Part shown: piece by piece, positions 50,432 through 61,731 of the stretch
Layout: every line of letters starts with the position of its first letter
Position numbering within the stretch: position 1 is the first letter of the stretch
Source of the DNA: Caenorhabditis remanei
Taxonomy: Eukaryota > Nematoda > Chromadorea > Rhabditida > Rhabditidae
Direction of reading: 5' to 3'
NCBI RefSeq assembly: GCF_010183535.1
Contig: NC_071331.1
Coordinates: forward strand, 19,592,001-19,656,000
DNA: 64,000 nucleotides
The notes under the pieces: model-generated
The model's input: only the letters and a program-made list of their open reading frames with translations
Database searches by the model: none
Told to the model about the DNA's origin: nothing
Program-made: the position numbers and the translations under genes

Positions 50432-51015
50432 AAGACACCCTCTCCTAGACACCTCTCTTACTAGAGACATCTCTTAGCACACAGACAGAAAGCGCCTTAG
50501 TAATTATCGCTTCTTTACGGTTGACGCCTTCAAAAAATATTATAGTTTCTGTGTAGCCGTCCCGACAGAAAGTTATTTAAATATATATATAAGAATGATT
50601 TTTGAAAAATTAGACTAATAAAATTCAGAAACTTTGAAGCATGAGAAAACGTGCTGAAACAGAAATTTTCTGACAAAAATCTAAATTTCCGGTTTTATAT
50701 ATATATTTTTAAACTATTCTGATTCTCAAATCTGTTAGTTAACTCAGACAATAACCAAAGTTTAACTCCATACCAGCGCATCATTGCAGTTTTTCATCTA
50801 TTTTTAATTTTAAAAACGTTTTTAAAACGTGGAAATCCTGTGAGTTAGCGGTTTACAGCAAGCTTTTTATTTACTGTTCCAGAAAACTATTAATTTTGTG
50901 TATATTGTTTTAAAAAACTGTTTCTCCAAAATTACACATTTTATAGAGTTTTTGTGAAAATAACGTCTGAACGCATTGTCTTTCTATTTTTGTGCTAAAT
51001 TATTGTATTTTTTTT

Positions 51016-51556
51016 CTGTTTCAAAATATTTATGGTATTGGGTTTTAAAAAGTTTTACAGCTATTATCGTTTTCACATTTTTTTAGTTCTCAAAATTTGT
51101 CATTGATAAGAACTGCGCGATTTTTTGTAGCTCTAGTAATACATACAAAAACAATGAAATACTTACAATTTGTTAAACGGTAATTTGTGTTAATCTATAT
51201 TAACGAGAACCAAACAATGACAATAACAAAAACCACAAACACTTTTCAACTTTCTGAAACAGTAAAAAATTGATTCAATTTTGAACTGAAAATTTTTTTT
51301 TGCTCACTTGTTTTATACTTTTTCAAGAAACTTTTAGGAAAAATCAAAAACATTTTCATAATTCAAGAAATTTCAATGTTGCTAAAAAGATATGGGATCA
51401 CAAAACAACTCTCAATAAATGATTTTTGTGTTAATTTTAAAATTGAAACAAAAATTCTAAAAAGCAAAAGCCATAATAATAATTTATTCATTGGTTAAAT
51501 ACAAACTAACAGCAAGTGTTAAAACAGTAAGATTTGATAAAAATGTTACTGTTTCA
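51016..51556 (+). promoter_or_regulatory. 2 plus-strand 21U-RNA promoter octamers
   Basis: CTGTTTCA at 51016 and 51549. The latter is the last octamer before a gap of about 4.6 kb without any. Confidence 0.7.
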
Positions 51557-51978
51557 GAAAATTTTAGCATTGTTCAATTACTGAAGTTAAAGATTCACCA
51601 ATCTTAATTTAAGTATTTATTGAAAAATCTCACAGAACCGGTAATTAGAAATTAGATTTGGCAGTGGGAGGAAGTCGTGATAGCTGAAAGAAAAAAGTTT
51701 ATGTGTTGTCATTATATTACAAACCAATTTTTCAGGCAGTACCTCACGAAGAAACCTCAACGGATCTTAGGATTGGAATCGTTCCAAATTGCTACCAGGT
51801 TATAAGGAGAACTTGAATACACATATCCGAAATTTTGTTTTGTGTTCGTCACTTGCCTCTGAGAAAACCGTCTCAACGCTTTTGGAAGCCATTGTCAGAG
51901 TGCTGTCTCTCTTCCATTAGCTATTTGGAACGATTCCAAACTTGCGGGCCTCTGAGGTTCCCTTGTAAGAAGGATAAC

Positions 51979-53736
51979 TCACAATTGACTGTACATTCTT
52001 AACTGAATGACTTGTGGCTCATCGTTATCATAATGATAGTCAATTGTCCATTTGTATAAGAGGGATCCGTTCAAAGGAAACCCACCTGATTGTGCAGTTC
52101 CATAGAGAGAGTACAATTGGTCACCCGGAAATTTAGTAACATAAGATCCATCCGTACTCGCAATTGTATAATTCATTGATACGAATGAATTGTCAAGTGC
52201 TGCAATAAGTAATATAGCTTTAACTTAGAAATTATTCTTACTGTGGTTTTGAATAGTTATTGCAAATAAACTATATTCTGTATGATTCGGTACAGAAGTT
52301 TTGAATACCGGTATTTCGATTCTACCCGATCCAGAAACCACAAAGTTTCGAGCAATGAATTGATAAGGTTTGCCAAGTATCCAGGTCATCTCGTCAAAAG
52401 CCTGAAAATTTGTCGTCAAAAACCGGAACGTACAAAACTAACTAGGGGAGGCCACGGGGTGACCGTGGAGTTATGGGTCGTGACCTATATCATTAGAAAG
52501 CTGAGAAAACGCGGATTCCAAATATACATTCAGTTTTTGCCCACGAGGCCTGATATTCCGGAAAAACAAGGTCAAAGTTCGGAAAAATTACTAATTATTG
52601 CCTTTCTGATACGCGAAAAAAAATTTGATTTTTTTTGCAATTTTCGCGTGTTAAAACGGCAATAATTTGTCATTTTTCCTAACTTTGACCTTGTTTTTCT
52701 CGAATAGCAGTTCTCGAGGGCAAAAACTGAATATATCGTTGGAATCCGCGTTTTCTCAGCGTTCCAATGATATAGGTCACGTCCCATAACTCCACGTTCA
52801 CCCCGAGGCCTTCCCTAGCAAGGTCAAAGATTTGAACGTTTACTACAGTGACTATGATTTGTTTCCAATTTTCACTTTTTCTTCAAGGACTCACATTAAC
52901 AAGGTCTCTGCCGCTGGCAAATACACAGTATCCATTGGTTTGCAGTGACATTTCGTATAGTGTTGCAGAGTTGGAACCGCCCGATGGATTACTGTCGACA
53001 GCTATGCGCACCGTCACACGATTGGCTCGTAGTTGGGATATGGTGTCAGATACGTCAGATTCATTTGGATACCGTTTTACAGCTATGAATACTTGGGCTC
53101 CACAAATTGGAACTATTTTATTGTTAAGAAACTTCTGAAATATTTGCTGAATTGGAGTTACTAGGGAAGGCCCCCGAGTAACCGTGGAGTTATTAGACGT
53201 GAAGCCTGGTATTTGAGAAAAATGAAGTCAAGTTTTTAACACGCAAACTTTAGCTTTGTTTTTCTCGAATACCAGACCTCGAGGGCAAAAACAGAGAATA
53301 CATCTGGAATCAGCGTTTTCTCAGCTTTCCAATATCACCGTCACGTTTCATAACTCCACGGTGTCTCGGGAGCCTTTCCTAGTTAGAGGAAAATAGTACA
53401 AACCTTCAAAACGTTGTACAAGTTGCTTTCAGTTGTTTTAACACCATATCCAAGTGATGGATCAGGTTTACGAGAAAATAGAGAATTATTCAAACTCCTG
53501 TAATGAAAAGGTCACATAAAACAGCAAAAACTGAAAAGAAACATACTTTTTATCCGAGTGATACTCAATCTCCTCTTCCTCTTTTGTGTCAAATCGAACA
53601 TTTGCCATTGTTGCATACATATCAGCATAGTGGACCATATTATGTACACCATACCAATATGTATCATAGTCGATATCAGTTGAATAAGCGTACAGAATTG
53701 TGTTGTTCTGATAAGGAAGACATGCGGCCGGTGGAA
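51979..53736 (-). CDS. Probable secreted nematode-specific VWA/CUB-like protein, 5' end not found
   Basis: Exons (transcript order) 53736-53547, 53497-53404, 53134-52895, 52401-52242 and 52199-51979 join in frame for about 301 codons ending in TGA. The first begins in mid-codon (phase 2) after ATATTTCAG, so at least one upstream exon with the start and any signal peptide is missing; I found none before the Helitron-like element at 56.1 kb. Features: YAYSTDID and NVRFDTK early, VFIAVKRYP, NPSGG and TNGYC in the middle, and a beta-rich C-terminus with several N-x-S/T sequons and scattered Cys. From memory these match nematode-specific extracellular proteins with VWA-like and CUB-like regions, some pathogen-responsive in C. 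elegans; family assignment is moderate. An alternative donor at 51,983 could join an exon near 51,680. Introns 2 and 3 each hold a MITE. Confidence 0.65.
52442..52818. mobile_element. Inverted-repeat MITE in an intron, copy 1
   Basis: 377 bp with inverted arms of about 140 bp; ends CTAGGGGAGGCC and GGCCTTCCCTAG. The arms share GTGGAGTTATGG, GAAAACGCGGATTCCAA and CAAGGTCAAAG. Sits in intron 3 of the minus-strand gene. Confidence 0.75.
53161..53382. mobile_element. Inverted-repeat MITE in an intron, copy 2
   Basis: 222 bp member of the same family (CTAGGGAAGGCC ... AGCCTTTCCTAG), flanked by TTA on both sides, which suggests a 3 bp target duplication. It occupies most of intron 2 of the same gene. 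Confidence 0.75.
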
Positions 53737-53759
53737 CTGAAATATTTTCAATGTGTTAG

Positions 53760-54566
53760 AAATTCTTTTTTTATTTTTGAATCTGAAATTAAATATTTAT
53801 TTGATTTTGTTTCCCCCCGCTTCTGATATGTGTCCCTATGATGAATATTAGTTCGGAAGGGAGGGGGTGGTAGAATAGAATATGAATAAGAGAAATGAGT
53901 GTGCAAGAAACACTTTCTTGTTATCAGTGAAGAGTCATAACGACTTTATACCACACTCGTAAAAGGTTAAAAAGGAGGAACAAAGAGAAAAAATTGGAAA
54001 GTAGTCGATAAATGTCGCCTGTTTTCCTCTCTCCCTTATTGATTTTCCCACACTTATAATGCAATCTAACAGTGTAATTGTCCGGTACCTACCGGTTTTA
54101 TCTCTAAAAAGTCCATAAAGTCATGTCAAGTTTCAGACAGCTTGGGCCTTGTGTTAGGTCGTTTTTTACCCGTTTTGTCAAGTTTCGCCCGTTTATACTT
54201 TTTGGGTGGTTTTTAGTCACCTTTTTTCTATTGTTTTCTTTGTCTAGTAGGCATTAGTTTTTATTCAAATTCCAACCATTTTGTGTAGCAATTGTCTTGT
54301 TGGCAATTGTAGAAATTGAGATCAATAAATTAGTAGTTGACTCGAAAACTTGTGTTTTATTGATTTCTCGTCTTTGCGCTTATTGTCTTTTCACCAGAAG
54401 CTAGCGTGACACCGTTGTCACGTCTAACTTTCTGACTTAATAAAACATTTTCGGACAAATTATTGATGATTTTTTTATAACAACTAATGAAAAAACTTTT
54501 TTAGAAAAACAATAAGCACTTAGATTTGTTTTAAAACGGAAAAATAAATCTCAAAGAATTAAACCA
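53760..54566. other. Gene-free flank; possible regulatory or LTR-like remnant
   Basis: No exon with a signal peptide could be found here for the gene ending at 53736. The interval 54,110-54,430 has AATAAA, TTTTATTG and an inverted CGTGACA/TGTCACG pair that could belong to an old LTR, but no clear TG...CA ends or target duplication. Confidence 0.3.
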
Positions 54567-56131
54567 TCTTTACTAATAATATTCAACAGATTCCGTTTGT
54601 CCGTTTATTTGTTGCACGCCATAACTCCCTTCGTAGAGGACCGATTTTAATGAAACCTGGATAAATGGATTGGAAATTTGACTTAGATGATGCCCGAACT
54701 TTTCTTTTTTCAAAAATATCAAATTTGACGTCTTCTGGAGACGATGAGGTTTTTAGTGCTAAATTTCGTTGAAGAGGGTGTGTCCCGACAGGGTGGTAGA
54801 AAGCTCAAAGTACCAACCTAACACTACTGACTCGATGTTTCTTGACTGCACTCTCGACAGGCGCGGGCCGCGCGCGTGTGGTGTAGTGGTCTACACAGAT
54901 GACTCTTACGCATGGGGTGGCGAGTTCGTTCCCATCAAATTAGAAATATTTTTTTTTGCTTTTTTGTTATGGGAAAGTAATTTATTGAGGAGCTTTTGGA
55001 TTTAAATGGAGGGAAAAACAGTGACTATGTTAAAAAAATTTGTCAATAAGTCTGCTCCGCATCTTGCATTTGAGAGAAAATTGAATGAAAATTTGGTCAA
55101 GAGCCCGAAAACTCCCGTTGGCTACGGGTCAAAAGATTACCGTAATCTTAGAATTCATATTTCATCATGAACGCGCCAGACCGATAGCATTCGGTATTTT
55201 CGGATTCGAAAGTTCTATTTGAGATTTGAATACCGCTCATCAGTGCTGTAAAATTTTCGATAGGGGAGCCGGAAGAAGGAAGAGGGAAGTACATTTTTGA
55301 AAAAGAAAAGCGGAAGAAGGAAGTCAGTCAAAAATTCCAAAATGTTTGTAAACTTTTTTGAAAGTCGGAAGTGGCAAAAAAGTTTCAACGGAAAACTGAA
55401 GCGGAAAGTCGGAAGTAAATTTTCTAAAAAGGAAAGTCGGAAGAAGGAGGAAGAAAGTGAAATTTTCAAAAGGGATGTCGGAAGAGAGAAGAAGGAAGTG
55501 AAAAAAGCCCGGAAGAAGAAAGAAGGTAGTCGGAGGAAGGAATTCCGCACAGCTCTGCCGCTCACATACATAATGGGAATCAAAGGAACCGGGAGACCAT
55601 GTTTTCTGATAGCGAAGCCTAAAATAAATGGAAGACCACTACTCAAGAAGCTGATATGTGAATAAGGACCCGTCGTAGCTCGGTTGCCTACAAAAAAATT
55701 ATGAATTCTTGGATGAGAATTTGTTAAAGCACCGTCTTAGTCTGCCATATTCCGAGAAGGGAGGCGGCGTTGCCGCCGATCAGTTAAAAATAAAAAATAT
55801 ATCGACTTGATCACTCGCCTTTTGGGAACGGAAGAAAGAAAAGTTATCAAGTTCAAGTTCTTCTGTGAGATTGTTTTGAAATGAGGAAAACATAGGAAGA
55901 AAGTTCAAATCGGTAAATTCAAAAACAGCTCATTCTAAATTCCATACTCTATCAGGATAGAAAAAGTCATTGAGAAAGTTTGTAGAATTTGAGTCTGAAA
56001 AGGAGAGATTTTACAATTGTGCTTTATCGGAATGAACTGCTCGACTAAGAAGCGCCGCAGGCGCTGTAAAACTGAGAAGGGTGGTGTAGGGAAGGAGGTT
56101 TAGTCGCCGTTAGGCGACGTAAACCGACTGG
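54567..56131 (+). mobile_element. Non-autonomous Helitron-like element, copy 2
   Basis: Starts TCTTTACTAATAATATTC after A and ends ...CGACTGG before T, exactly like 34377-35873, with the same terminal GTCGCC-GTTA-GGCGAC hairpin and internal GGCGGCGTTGCCGCC and GCGCCGCAGGCGC hairpins. The middle (about 55,250-55,570) is a purine-rich AAGCGGAAGAAGGAAGTC array not present in copy 1; the 122- and 143-codon frames there are low-complexity artefacts. Confidence 0.75.
54876..54938 (+). repeat. tRNA-like segment inside Helitron-like copy 2
   Basis: TGGTGTAGTGG (matches the A-box pattern), GACTCTTACG and GAGTTCGTTCCC in order, as in copy 1. GTGTAG/CTACAC can pair as a D-arm-like stem; the other arms are poor. 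Confidence 0.4.
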
Positions 56132-56145
56132 TAATTAAATGTTTA

Positions 56146-56243
56146 CTGTTTCAAGAAACCAGAATCTTTCCGTAAAGTTTGTAAATATAATCACTCAATG
56201 ATATAGAAAAAAATGTAACAACTATCAAACTTTTACTGTTTCA
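56146..56243 (+). promoter_or_regulatory. 2 plus-strand 21U-RNA promoter octamers
   Basis: CTGTTTCA at 56146 and 56236, resuming the cluster immediately after the Helitron-like element. Confidence 0.75.
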
Positions 56244-56386
56244 CAGTTTCCATGATAAACAAGGTATCTGATGAGTTTTTCAATGCGTGTCTCATATCCG
56301 TCGTTATTATGAATGCTATTCAAAAATATTTGGGTTTTTTTTACTCGAATTTTTATCCATCGAAACAGAAAAAAGTAAACTATTTA

Positions 56387-56638
56387 CTGTGAAAAAAATA
56401 AAGTTTCGACAAGGATTTTCAAAAAAATTTCGCGGGCTGGAACACGCAAGCGCATAAAGTTGTGGGCGGAACTTAAACTGCAATCGGTTCTTAATTTGAA
56501 AAAAAAACAACTGGAATTAGAACCGCGCCGCTTGTTTAAGCTTGCAGTTTAAGCTCCGCCCACAACTTTATGCGCTTGCGTGTTCCAGCCCGCGAAATTT
56601 TTTTTTTTAATCCTGGTCGAAACTTTATTTTTTCACAG
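56387..56638. mobile_element. Palindromic MITE with TA target
   Basis: 252 bp; CTGTGAAAAAAATAAAGTTT with its inverse at the other end, bounded by TA. Long inner arms share GGGCTGGAACACGCAAGCGC and AAAGTTGTGGGCGGA. No coding capacity. Confidence 0.75.
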
Positions 56639-57196
56639 TACATATTTTCATTAAATAATGGAACGAGTTTGTACTATAATCCATTTTTTATAAATAGCTT
56701 CGGTTTTATTTTTTATTTTATGAGACAGGTGGTCATATCAGGGTGAAAAAATGTTTTTCATGGCCATACATGCTATGTATGACACTACTGTTTTTGAAAA
56801 TATCTCATATTTTCCTTTGATGATTAAATTTCAGTTTTCTCTTTCTTATTCCTATTCAATTGAAACAGTAAGAAACATTTGCTCTTTTAATGGCGGTTTT
56901 TATTGATAGTACTCTCGTAGCTATTGTTATTCGTTGGCTTTGTTCAGTGAGTTTTGTCATTTCAACTGTAATTTCCATGGAGCAAACTTTAAGAAAATAT
57001 TTGTTTCTTACAAGATTTGAACTTATTTCTAACATTTCATTTGATATTTTTTCTGTTTCCGCAATTATTCAAAACCAGCCTGGCTGCCCCCCCCCCCCTC
57101 CCCGCGAATTACTATAATAGGAGATATCATACACGGTGGTTGGTCTGGCTGACTTCCTCTTATTTCCCTGTTCACCCTCTCACGGAAGTTTTCACG

Positions 57197-57235
57197 TAGC
57201 CGAGTGGTTAACGCTCAAAATGATCGACTTCAGCC
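57197..57235 (+). repeat. tRNA-like 5' fragment
   Basis: GTAGCCGAGTGGTTAACGC matches the D-arm/A-box region of Ser/Leu-type tRNAs. No anticodon arm, B box or T-run follows, so it is a fragment. A run of C (about 57,085-57,098) lies upstream. Confidence 0.4.
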
Positions 57236-58189
57236 GATGGCGCGCTCCCCCTTTATTTCTCAAAAATCTTACGGATATTCTGAAAAACACACAGACAAAT
57301 CGACAGATAGTTTTATATATAAGAATGATAAGCATAGGTTGAACTAGTAGGATCTTCTCATCGCGTTTTTTAAAGACATGCAGCACTTGAATGTTTTCTG
57401 TTTTAGAATGACTATCTATTGGAATTAATTTTAATTTAAGTAATATATATTTCGATTTTCGGTTTCAAACCAATTTAAATTCCTATTATTATTGATTGAC
57501 ACAATATAAACTAAATCAATATTAAATATTATAGGAGTAATCGAACTATAAGATGAGAAAGATTTTATGATTTTTCAACTTTTTGAAAATTTCACTGTTA
57601 ATATCGGAAACGTTTACTTTGTTTATACTCAAATTGTAAATCAAAATGCTGGGAATCTGGAGTATGCCTACACTTTTTAGTGTAGTCAGAGTAGACTCAA
57701 CAAAAACTAAATTGAAAGATTGAAAAAAAAATCACTAATAACAAATCAGAAACAGTAGAGTTCTAGAAACTTCAAAATTCTGCTCATAATGACGCAAATG
57801 TCTTATTGAAATCGTTTTTTCTTATTGTTAGAAAAAAAAAATTGATAGTTGGAACAGAAAAAAAATTTCTTGCTGTTTCAGGAAAATTAATTCATTTGAA
57901 TCTACATTTCTATGCACTTAATATCAACGTTTCAATATTACTTTTTACTGTAATCCAAAAATTAAAATGTTTCTGAAACAGTGAGTTCTACAAAACTACT
58001 TACTGTTTTACGGTTCACAAAAAATAGTTTCTTTCTCGAATAAAATAGTTGGATAGTATACAGTGCCGCTCAAAAGGGTATCAACTTTGACTGTTTTCAG
58101 TGGAAAATGATCAGCTTTGACAGTGTGTTTCGGTGTCACCCTATTGTTCGATAAATTCATTTTTAAATGAGTTGTACAGAGGAAAAAAA

Positions 58190-58376
58190 TTTTAAAAAAT
58201 TTTTAGTTGACCATTTTTTGTAGGGACACTATCTTGGAAGTTACAGGTTGTCAAAGTGAAAATCTCCAAAATTTCGCTAATGAGCACTGAAATTAGTCAT
58301 TTTTGGGGGGAAATGACTTTGACAACCTGTAACTTGCAACATAGTGTTCATACAAAAAAATGGTCAACTAAAAAAT
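58190..58376. repeat. Imperfect inverted repeat
   Basis: TTAGTTGACCATTTTTTGTA and GTTACAGGTTGTCAAAGT on the left are mirrored on the right by ACTTTGACAACCTGTAAC and AAAAAATGGTCAACTAAA. Arms of about 55 bp, loop of about 75 bp. Probably a degraded MITE. Confidence 0.6.
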
Positions 58377-59324
58377 TATGCCATTGTTTACAGTATTTTT
58401 TAAAGTTTTTTTGTATAGAAAAAATTACTGTTTCAGATATCTTCCTTTTATTGCAGGAATGTATTGACCAACAATAAAGGGCACAGTTTTAAACAGTTGA
58501 TAATTCGTTTCTCTTCCGTATTTAGTTCTGTTTCAAATAAAATGTATTGCCATTGTAAGTTAAAATTATTATTCTGTAGTAGTTTTTAAAATATTACCAG
58601 CCTGTCTGACCCGACTTTGTATTGTTAGAAATAAAAGTAAAATTTTGATATCCTGACACAGTCCAGACAACCCAATTGTCTTTTATATATATAAATGATT
58701 TTATGTTACCATTGGTTTTCTTGTCTCACTATTAGGAACTCTTGTCTTACAACAATAAGAAACAACAATTTTTAAACTCAACTTAGAATAATTACTGTAT
58801 CAGAATTATTATACAAAGTAGGAATTTTATCATTTCTAGTACTAATTTTTTGAGTCATGTTTATCTATAATCCTCAATCAAAATACTGTAGTTTTTATTT
58901 CCCAAATTTTAATTTTCTTTTAACCATTTCAATTCTCAGTCTGAACAAAACATGGTTAAAAAAATAAGTTCTTGTATTACGTTTGTTCTGTTTCAATTTT
59001 TATAAATTGGATTTTGAAAAATCTAAAATTTGCATTTCTAAGTGAACTGAAGTTTCTGAAGTAGTACTGTTTCCGGAAAAAAAACCCCCATCTACATAAA
59101 AGTAACATTTTTACAGAGGCACAATCCATTTTTCAAATTAAACCAATAATTTTCTCCGTTTAGTAGTTCGAAAATCTCATGATTAAGAGGAATTGGTCAG
59201 AATTTGTGGAAATAATCGAAGATAGTCTATTTCCGAGAGATTTTTGCATTTAAAACCAAAAATTATGCCGCATTTCAAACACCGGCACTTTTGAATTTGC
59301 ACTTCCCTTTTCACTAGCTTTCAT

Positions 59325-59457
59325 TTGATACCCATATCGAACTGCTCCTGATAATTTTGAATTCGAAGCTGAAGCCGTGACGCGACCGCACCGAATCACC
59401 CCAAAACTTTAAATGTAGATGGAAATATGAAATAGGTCGATATGGGTATCAAATAGA
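59325..59457. repeat. Short inverted repeat with TTTGATACCCATATCGA ends
   Basis: ATTTGATACCCATATCGA is mirrored at 59,436-59,455. The same TTTGATACCCAT wording recurs near 59,620. Confidence 0.5.
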
Positions 59458-61412
59458 AGTAATGATCTCGGCAATTCTGAAAATATGAAACCATCTAATC
59501 CAAATCTGTTCAGATAAGATTTTATACCCTTTTTCAGTGACAAAGTGCAATTTTAGCCTCACAAATGACAGAAAGCAGTGTTTCTTCACATATTGAGATA
59601 TGTTCAATAGACAGCTTTAGTTTGATACCCATTTGGACCAATATATTATTTTCTGTTTCAAGTTAATTTCAAGTTCAAATTTATTTAAACGTTTATAATT
59701 GCATGATTCTAGTTTGCCTAAAAAAAATGCTACAAATTTTAATTTTGAGAATGTTATGAATGCTACTGTTCCAACAACAATTTTTTCCGATTAGTTTAAA
59801 TAAAACTTGTCAGTCTTCGACATTTTATTGTTTCAAAGTTTATTGATTCTCTGAAAAGTTGTTCTGTTTCGATGAGGATGAGACTCTACCAATACATTCA
59901 GCTAAGTTTCGCTCAAAACATCACTGTTTCAAAGTCTCAAAAATTGCAAACCACAGAAAAAGTCAATAATGGAGACCCTTCGGTTTTGATATTGTGCATC
60001 AATCGTGTGTGCGAAAGTATACCGAAATATAGATCTCAGCGAGTTCTATGACTCTGATAAAATACAGACCTGGCTATTTATGACAATTTTGATTCGTCAG
60101 ACCGATCAGCGGACTAATAAGAGATCTCAAGCGGGCCCGTAATGCATTAGACACATTAAACTAGCTGAGATCTTTATTTGGTATACTTTTGGACATGTAA
60201 TATTTATTACAACGCAAGGTGACAACTGACCCAAAGGATGACAAATTTGAAAATGGTAAGAAAAAGAAATATCGCTTCAAATTTTGAAAAAAAAATCATA
60301 AAATGAATTGTACTCAAATGATTTTTATTTTAAAAAAACGATAATTTAAATCAGAAACGTTGCCCTTCTTCTTATTTCACAAATTATGTTTTTGTTTCAA
60401 CACTTCACTTTGTAATTGTTTTTTCTTTTGATCAAGGCAAAATCGAATAAATCCGTTTGCAGTACCATAAACAAAATTAACATATTTACTGTGAGTAGAG
60501 TGATGTTATATTCAATGAATGTTGTTGTAAAATTGCAAACTATCCTTCAATATTTTTTTAATGATAATGCATTTGAGCACATTTTCCTTGATTTTTTACT
60601 GTTTTGTGACAATTAATAAATACATTGTGTGATCCGCATTTTGATATCAAGTTTGTATAAACAATTTATTAGTTTGTAGAATGAAAATATTGGGGAACTA
60701 TGAAAATAATGAGTTTTACGTAAAAGTTGCTGTTTCACACCTGGGCTTTCTGAATTCATATAGGAATCATGACATTTCGACAAATTTTCTCAAATTCTTT
60801 GTTATTAATTGCAGAACAGAAAAGTTTACTGTTTTAAGTTTTTGCATTTACAGTTCCAAGAATATTTGCTAGCAATACTCGTTTTCACTGTCCAGAACTA
60901 TTGATTCTAAAAACTGATTAAAATCAATCGCTAAATCGGCTAGTGATAAAATTACATATATCTCTTTCAAAAATTGAACCATACAGATTGCAGACTATAA
61001 TATTGGGAGCTTCAAGCATTTTCTATGAAACAGTGCTTTTTAACATTTCATTTATTTAAATACAGCTACTGTTTCACAGTAGTTTCATATATTTGAGTAA
61101 AATTAATCTAGCCGTTTATATCACTGCTGAATTTGTCATACCACAAACTTATTTCGAGTGCCCCGACTTTGAATTTATTGTTTCGAAATTCAATTTTTCA
61201 AATAAAAACAGTATGAACTCTGATACTGTTGTTGAATTGCTATGAATATTCACAAAATTCACTGTTTCATGAATCTTTTATTGCTTTCTAAGTTTGAAGT
61301 GGCACTGGTACAGTATTTTTCGTTGGTTTGATTCAATGCAATACAGTACTATAAAATAACAATTCCAGCTTGATGTGTCTAAAATATAGCTGTCTCAAAA
61401 TGATAAAAGTTA

Positions 61413-61606
61413 CTGTTTCAGAAATTGATGATCGCTTCAATATATTGCAACCCTTCACTTGTGTCAGGAACAGTTCTGTAGCTGAATCCATATCAATATT
61501 CCCAGATTCCTCAAACCATCATAGCACGATCGATAGTTTTCCCTGTCTTGGGATGTCGTTAAAACGAGTGGAGGGTCCGCAAACACAGATGGAAGGATAC
61601 CTGTAG
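61413..61606. repeat. Upstream flank duplicated in front of both plus-strand coiled-coil genes
   Basis: 61,413-61,606 is nearly matched at 63,308-63,531 (TTTCAGAAATTGATGATCGC, then GAACAGTTCT, then GATTCCTCAAACCATCATAG). Both copies begin at a 21U octamer. Open frames exist (61370-61606, 63268-63531) but frame preservation is imperfect and I do not call them exons. Confidence 0.6.
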
Positions 61607-61731
61607 AAGGATGGATGGGAAGTCTCATTCACTATTTCTCCCTCTTTGTTTTTTCACCTCACCCCTCCCGCTCTAGACCAATCGGCCTAGCCCTCCTTTG
61701 ATTTTATTGATTTTCAAAAACGACCTTACCA

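Larger units (their letters stand above)
44469..51262 (-). promoter_or_regulatory. 22 minus-strand 21U-RNA promoter octamers, 44.4-51.3 kb
   Basis: TGAAACAG starts at 44469, 44624, 44904, 44974, 45289, 45728, 45911, 46134, 46587, 46863, 47003, 47391, 48601, 48720, 48843, 49021, 49283, 49477, 49619, 49748, 50655 and 51255. No plus-strand octamer occurs between 42650 and 51016. The site at 46863 has TGCT with its T 41 nt on (46822). Those at 48601-49477 sit in intron 3 of the coiled-coil gene and here run in the same direction as the host. No protein gene is supported in 44.0-47.8 kb. Confidence 0.8.
56861..61033 (-). promoter_or_regulatory. 3 minus-strand 21U-RNA promoter octamers
   Basis: TGAAACAG at 56861, 57974 and 61026. 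Confidence 0.7.
57873..61420 (+). promoter_or_regulatory. 10 plus-strand 21U-RNA promoter octamers, 57.8-61.4 kb
   Basis: CTGTTTCA starts at 57873, 58428, 58528, 58988, 59653, 59924, 60730, 61069, 61262 and 61413. No protein gene is supported in 56.7-61.6 kb. Confidence 0.75.

Noticed and set aside
54110..54430. Solo LTR
   Set aside because: Some LTR-like wording but no TG...CA ends, target duplication or partner copy in the window.
55215..55665. Frames of 143 and 122 codons on opposite strands
   Set aside because: Both translate the purine-rich array inside the Helitron-like element; low-complexity Lys/Arg/Glu or Phe/Leu/Ser runs.
57197..57235. Functional Ser/Leu tRNA gene
   Set aside because: Only a D-arm-like part; no anticodon arm, B box or terminator.
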